Assembly: GCA_003117195.1 (NCBI GenBank)
Contig: BDSI01000017.1
Coordinates: 310,001 to 374,000, forward strand
Length of the DNA: 64,000 bases
Direction: 5' to 3'
Source: Eudorina sp. 2006-703-Eu-15
Lineage: Eukaryota > Chlorophyta > Chlorophyceae > Chlamydomonadales > Volvocaceae
Positions within the stretch are counted from its first letter, which is position 1; the number at the start of each line of letters is the position of its first letter. The notes under the pieces are model-generated. The model was not told the origin of the DNA and did not search any database. It saw only the letters and a list, made by a program, of their open reading frames with translations. Both the position numbers and the translations under genes were made by a program. Positions 58,801-64,000 of the stretch are shown one piece after another.

Positions 58801-61800
58801 GGATGTATTCTTCGTACGTCAGCACATGCGCATGCATGTCCGGGTATGTCTCAGCAAACGCATTGCTCACCCGACCAATTCCAGTCGCCACCAGCAGGCC
58901 GGATCATAAGCTCATGTTCAGCGTCAGCGTTATCCCAGTGCCATGCCGCCCGCGCGTTGTTGTCCAGCCTTCTGGAGAAACGAACGCCGTTCCCATAGCC
59001 ATGATCGTTGACAGGTATGGGGTCAGGATCGGGCGTCCCCTTCTGTTTGCAGTCTACAGCTAGACCAGTTGCGTTCAGAATGATGTACTTATTCTTCACG
59101 GTGATGACCTGTTAGGAACGTAATATTCAGGGAACAACACGGATGCGCCTGCAGTTAAGTGTTCAGTGCTAATCCTCTGATTGCTGCGTCGAGTGCTGAA
59201 CCTACCTAAGTGCATGCAAACAGCAAACTATATATTTCAGAGAAAAAACATGTAAACCAAGCAAGAATATAAGGAGGCGCGCTTCCCATACCTTCGTCCG
59301 TGCGAACACAGTGTCGCTTGGAGCTGCCCAGACCTCCACGGCAAACTGATACAGGCGACGTACAAATACCTTTGGAAGGGGCGGATGACGTGCGGCAGCT
59401 TGCTGTCCGTCATGCCCTGCCGCCTGCCCCAGGCTATGGCCACTGCTCGCTTTCCGGGTTACAGGAGGCCCTGTCAGACCCTTAGTGGCCGAACTAAAGC
59501 CCATCTTGTTACGACCATCGCAAAACACATTCCCCGGATGAGCATCCAGGATAACTCCAACTGCTGGCGTAGCATCACCCAAACGCGCATCACCAGGTTT
59601 GGAAGAGGGCGCAACAGGCTGGGATTGCGGCAAAGGCGGTTGAGAGCCTGCTGTGTCACTGTATTTTGCACTGGCCTGCGCGTCGCCAAGAGCATCCGAC
59701 ACCACTGCATTACCTAACCTGGGCTGTGATTCATCACCATCATCTTTGACGGGTGTAATCTCAGACACAGTTTCCAACGGATTCCGTGGAAACCATGTGT
59801 TGCGTACTACAGGTGGAAGTCGTGTCACGCCTTCATGCAGCTCCCTTCTGCCAGCCTGTGCAGATGGACTGGCACCACCAACCGAAACCATGAGCCCAGG
59901 CTTTGAAAATGATTGCTGCTCCTCGATCAGATCTGGGTCTCCTGGTAAGCAGGCTGCATCGAGTCCTTGCGTCGCTGCATCAGTGGTGTGTATGAGATGC
60001 TCCGCATGCTGGCTGCTGAGACTGACCTGCACTGCGGGCTGCACTGCAGCTGTCCCATGCAAGAAAGCTTCCGGAGGTTCCCGTGCGGTCCGCTCATCCT
60101 TCTGAACATTCTCAGCTGCAGCTGGAGTGATCACATGGGCGCTCTGCGGTTTGCGGTCAAGGGTATGGGACTGCTCCTGTGGCACCTTATCCAGTGACTG
60201 CTGAGAATTGACCTTGGTCAAGCCATCAGCTGCCACAGACTGGAAAGACTTGAACGGGCCGCTGAACATACTTGATCGCCTGGACGATGTAGGCGTATGT
60301 TTGGCCGACTCAACCGCTGCAATCTTCGACATGTTAACCTCTCCCTGAGGTGTGGTACATTGGGAATGGGGTAATTATATTCAGGATGAAATGGGGATAT
60401 CAATATAATACGCTGAAACACCTTACATGTCGTACCACCTAGCAATAAAAAATAAATTCAAACTACAAACAAAAGCAGCAGAAGCAGCAGGCGACCCTTG
60501 CGACTGTACATTTCCTCCGCAAACAGTCAAGCTATCCAGCCGCTTACCTTGAAACCCTTGATGTCCACGGAGTACTTCTGGTTGGTCGTGGCAATAGTAA
60601 AAGCCATACAGAAGCCGGTCTCCGAGTATTGCCAGCGGTCACGCTCATTTCCGCGAGACACACGAAATTTTGTGCGTGCTTGATCGTTCAGCAGCGCAGG
60701 TTTGGGCCATATAGGTGTGAGGCTGCCTCGGCGCGCTGAGCTGTGCCCCGACGCAGTTACTGATTGGCGATCCAGGCGTGTCGTGCTACTTCCATGTACA
60801 GGCGCTGCATCATCCGTTGCCTCACAGGAAAATGCGTCGGTCCTTATGCCGGGTACTTGAATAGGATGCCACACTGCCATGCATGTACATGCAAAAAGCA
60901 TTCATCAGGCACCCATCGATTTTCAGTACCCTGAAACAAATACCTTGTGAGTGATGTGACAACATCGTAGCAGACTTAAAGGCACCTTGACTGTGAATGA
61001 GCGCGATGCATACGTATGGTAGTGGAAGGCATGCAAGCCGCACAACTCGGACCGTTGTGAACGAACTGCAACACATACATATATAGCGACAGGCCAAACA
61101 TACCAGGATTGGTTCTCAGAGGTGCGCGGCGTTAACTTACATAGGAACGGTAAATTATCGATGCCTGCAGGTGCGTCGAGGTCTTTGAAGAGTAGGTTGA
61201 AGCCCGTACGGTTGTCCACCCAGTACGGTGCATAGAGTGATAGCCGGCAGACGTACTCGTCCTCCTTCGTAGCTAGGCTATTGTGCAAGCTCAAAAGCAG
61301 CACTCTTGGGGCTCGTTCCACTTCCCGTCTGCGTTTACCGCGTGGGGACTTCGCACCGTCATACATCACCAAATCCTCTGCACCCTGTTTGCGCTTGCGC
61401 ATAGCTTCGGTGGCCTGCAAGCAGACATTGGACATGCAAGACCAGGTCACAATCGATATACATAGCTACATATAGCTGCATCCGTCGGATCTCACGTACA
61501 TGCATGATGCATGGTGGCTTTGTGCAACGGAGCGTCCCCCGAAACATATTAATGATCAGGATTATATATAGACCATCCCGTGCCACACCTCTATAAGGGC
61601 CCCGGACGATTCAGTATTCCCTGTGTATACGTTTTCTTCTTAATTTTAACTGTCTTCATGTTACTAAGGGGCAAAACGACTTTGGATGCAAAAATATTCG
61701 GTACGGCACAGGGGCAAAAAATGGGGAGCAGCCCCCTCAGGAAAGTTAGACGGTGAGAGTGCTGGGTCAGAGAAAGACTTGCCTGCAGTATCCATCAACG

Positions 61801-64000
61801 TTTTCGGGAAAGGAAATGGACGCCGAGAGCCGGAGAGCTTCGTTTAACATTATCTGTAGTGTATAACGATCCTGGATAAGTATCATGAGATGTCACTGGA
61901 AGGCATCTGCCAGCTGGTCCTTTTCTGATAAGGCATGATACAACAATTTGGTATCGAGACCTGGTCGCGCGGGTTCGAATCCCCCTTGTCACCTGGGCAG
62001 GGGGCGGTTACAGCTAGTACTTGGGAGGTGGCGGCCCCAAGACTAGGCCGTGAGGGTTCGAATCCTACCGGTGCCTGACCGGGCGCGAGGACGCTCCCTG
62101 CTGAGGGGGGATAATTGTAGTGTATAACGATCCTGGATAAGTATCATGAGATGTCACTGGAAGGCATCTGCCAGCTGGTCCTTTTCTGATAAGGCATGAT
62201 ACAACATTATCCCTTACCCAATACACGTTTAGGACAAGATTTCCTAGGTGGCGGTGAAATCATTGATTTTGGAAGGACCACAGGCGCTTTCGGCGGAAGT
62301 GCGTGACGTAGTAATCGCTACGTAAAGGCCTTACTTCGCCCAAGCCGAAGGTCAGTGTCTGAATGAAGACCATGCTTGAGTACTTTGATCAGGCCAAGTC
62401 ATTGCACAACTACGCGGACGGTTACTAGTAGCTGGCCGCTCGCTCCTCTCCGAAGCGCGCCGCTCGTGTTCTTCGGAGAGACGACAAAGCGCTAATAACT
62501 TAATTTGATTGGGCGCGAGCGAGCCGCCGTTTTGAATTGTAACCTGCTGCCACATGGACTACCATCCCACAGCCGCCCTGCCACGCCTACCGTTTGTCGG
62601 CGTTCGCTGTTGGCATCTCTCAATTGTGCTGATGGCTACATTGCGCATGCTCACGCCATTCTCTGATCGTTGCTTATAGATAGCTGTGGCGGCGCTGCCT
62701 GTCAACTGGAAACGCTTCGCTACGTCCGTCGCTGTTTCCTTGAATGCACTCGATTCATTCGAGCCTTTGCGTTGTTATAATGTTATACCTGGTAGCAGAA
62801 CGATAGTCGTGGTCCCTTTAGATGGGGCCGGGGTATTTTTTGGAAGTTTGTACAAGTTCATTTTTGGCCGCTCCCCCCACTTAGACCACTATACTAACTG
62901 TCTTCATGTTACTTCAGACGCTGTGACATAATTGTTTATAATTAGCAAGAAGAGCGATAAATAATTATTGTGTTGTTTGTACTAAATAGATGTCGTTATA
63001 TGTAATTACATCTTTGTTCCTAATAATAACATAATAAAACGACGAAAATGAATAATGGTAATAACAACGCAAATAATCGCTAGCATTTGCAGCCATGCGT
63101 CACTGCGTCACTAGCTAATGCCCCAAACAGAAACGAAGGAAAGCGGAAACCACACAGAATCGGAGACCTCACCCTCCACGCAATCGCCATCAAGCCCTTT
63201 TTGATCTTGGGCTTCGCCAAAGCAATCGCCTGCTCCGTACTCTCGACCATTTTCTCCTTTACACCTTGTCCTCCAGAAATTATGCTATCCGCCATCTTAG
63301 ATGCTATCTGTGGGACACCCTGAATTACCTGCAGTACATGAAATTGCATGCGCTGTCTTTGAATGCGAGCAGACCAGAGGTTGTGCAACTTGCAGAGGCT
63401 TGATACACTACATGCCGAAGAAACCTATAACATTGCTGTTTGTTGGTTCACATGTTGTCATGTAGTCATGGAAATTATAGTATTTACCTCAGGCGTGCAT
63501 GCGTTCGGAAGGGGGGAAGCGGAAGGTTGTGCCGAATTTGTGCAAGCAAGCCTCACACGCACACAAACAAAAAGCCATTATTACCTGCTGTCCGCCATCC
63601 ACCAACGCTTCTCCCACATTACGGGCCAGATCGGGGACGACCTGGAGAGCGTTCTTTGCCAAAGTGATTGGATTTGAGGATAAAGGCCGACTCTCCCGGA
63701 AGAGGAAAGCCTTGTAGCTCGGCTGTGCGCTTCCCTTCTTGCCGACACCGCGGCCCAAGGCCGACTGCATTAAGCGTCCACTGGCGGTACGCTCACGTTG
63801 ATGACGCTGTCGCCAACCATAGATACGTTCACCAACACGTTTTTCTGATACACTTTTTTGCCCAAGATGTGATGGCAGGTTTACCGAATTCGGTGCGACA
63901 AGGAAAGAGAGGCCCAATGGAGAACCTTCCACATGACACGGTTGGCCGCTTAGTACTTCGTCTGCTGTGAACCTCCGAACGTGAGGACTAACTGGCTCAG
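49190..64000 (-). CDS. VPS13: VPS13-family lipid-transfer protein, C-terminal half (26 exons), 5' end outside window
   Basis: Exons, minus order: 64000-63885, 63764-63585, 63328-63173, 61414-61141, 60873-60548, 60344-59292, 59108-58871, 58780-58642, 58188-57969, 57720-57577, 57148-57026, 56835-56119, 55569-54478, 54406-54185, 54104-54006, 53716-53580, 53290-53170, 52875-52747, 52630-52535, 52322-52176, 51849-51754, 51168-50806, 50581-50368, 50243-50066, 49989-49890, 49726-49190. All phases agree: 2,404 codons. VPS13 proteins bridge membranes at contact sites and move glycerolipids in bulk. Visible parts: adaptor-binding (SHR-BD) repeats with the conserved Asn (YAPYWVDNRTG, YIILNATG, PPYMIINR); a Ser/Gln-rich insert (exon 60344-59292); a C2-like domain (VVSISVGGETHTVSAFSNS, then SLKVLDQ); the ATG2_C-like block (VNVTNAP-like NVTNAPILLEYVELQNHL, LYRHYSWIALAQARKVLGG); and a PH-like C-terminus (RVVLLTDKHLAYLYARR). 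The chorein N-terminus lies outside the window. Confidence 0.93.
51408..51440. repeat. AT-rich palindrome in a VPS13 intron
   Basis: ATAATAATAATATTATTATT forms a perfect inverted repeat inside intron 51169-51753, within a longer AT-rich zone (51250-51440). A similar ATAATAATATTATTA sits near 57263 in another intron of the same gene. Confidence 0.6.
55785..55878 (+). repeat. (ATT)n-(GTT)n microsatellite
   Basis: About 25 ATT units followed by five to six GTT units, in the intron between VPS13 exons 56835-56119 and 55569-54478. The plus-strand open frame of poly-Ile here is an artefact of the repeat. Confidence 0.95.
61855..61945 (+). repeat. Left LTR of the TRIM-like element
   Basis: 91 bp, TGTAGTG...ACAACA, identical to 62116-62206. 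The base outside each end differs between copies, which fixes the boundaries. Confidence 0.92.
62116..62206 (+). repeat. Right LTR of the TRIM-like element
   Basis: 91 bp identical to the left copy, preceded by the polypurine tract and followed at once by the TTATC target duplication. Confidence 0.92.

Larger units (their letters stand above)
61850..62211 (+). mobile_element. TRIM-like miniature LTR retroelement, 352 bp plus 5-bp target duplications
   Basis: Two identical 91-bp direct repeats (61855-61945 and 62116-62206) start TGTAGTG and end ACAACA, the TG...CA ends of LTRs. They flank 170 bp with no coding capacity. Three bases after the left LTR, TGGTATCGAGAC (61949-61960) resembles the initiator-Met-tRNA primer site TGGTATCAGAGC of plant elements. 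Five bases before the right LTR is the polypurine tract GAGGGGGG (62103-62110). The element is flanked by a perfect 5-bp duplication, TTATC at 61850-61854 and 62207-62211. Orientation is given by primer site and polypurine tract. The interior has two GGTTCGAATCC tRNA B-box-like motifs. Being non-autonomous, it would need an LTR retrotransposon elsewhere in the genome. Identical LTRs point to a recent insertion. The insertion is antisense to VPS13. Confidence 0.9.
61415..63172. other. 1.76-kb VPS13 intron with a nested mobile element
   Basis: The longest VPS13 intron. Flanking exons join in phase across it. It contains the TRIM-like element at 61850-62211, a 19-bp direct repeat at 61647-61665 and 62895-62913, and an AT-rich tail (62930-63070). 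I found no supported exon in it. Confidence 0.7.

Noticed and set aside
60873..60940. Alternative VPS13 exon start after TTTGTTTCAG at 60927
   Set aside because: That frame stops within 30 codons or lacks a usable donor, while the acceptor at 60874 gives the phase required by the upstream exon.
61949..62090. tRNA genes at the two GGTTCGAATCC motifs
   Set aside because: T-stems are poorly paired and no anticodon arm or matching acceptor stem is seen; both lie inside the LTR-type element.
63765..63884. Stop codons between the last two VPS13 exons near the window edge
   Set aside because: The stretch is an intron with donor GTAAAC and acceptor AATGCAG; exons on both sides are phase 0 and read as one protein.

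Overview
The window reads as nuclear DNA of a green alga, most likely a chlamydomonadalean/volvocine species. GC-rich exons alternate with short introns that use GTGAGT/GTGCGT/GTAAGT donors and TGCAG acceptors, and AT-rich islands are confined to introns and intergenic DNA. TGTAA, the green-algal poly(A) signal, follows the stop of four of the five genes. I see no prokaryotic operon, rRNA, credible intact tRNA or CRISPR array. All gene models were spliced by hand and checked by reading-frame phase across every junction.

Layout: (1) 53-25815 (+): the 3' part of a giant coiled-coil gene. Fifty-two phase-compatible exons give about 5,528 codons with no internal stop, and the 5' end lies outside the window. 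(2) 27031-32036 (-): a nine-exon gene with an N-terminal HARE-HTH domain split over three exons, an acidic stretch, a basic NLS-like motif, a Gln/Thr/Pro-rich middle and a C-terminal TPR-like segment. It is probably a chromatin or transcription protein. (3) 33007-34043 (+): the last four exons of a TSJT1/aluminium-induced (DUF3700) class-II glutamine-amidotransferase-fold protein, divergent from gene 2. (4) 37717-47700 (+): a 15-exon gene for a large helical protein I do not recognise. One intron carries a 69-bp duplication and another a 17-bp G-rich minisatellite. (5) 49190-64000 (-): the C-terminal 2,404 codons (26 exons) of a VPS13-family bridge-like lipid-transfer protein with an embedded C2-like domain. 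It runs off the right edge.

The best structural discovery is a complete, apparently young miniature LTR element (TRIM-like) at 61850-62211 in a VPS13 intron. It has 91-bp identical terminal repeats starting TG and ending CA, a primer-binding-site-like TGGTATC, a polypurine tract and a perfect 5-bp target duplication. The giant coiled-coil protein, with two kinds of internal repeat, is the best candidate for an undescribed protein. The five genes look functionally unrelated, as expected for a eukaryotic chromosome; genes 1/2 and 4/5 are convergent pairs and genes 2/3 are divergent.
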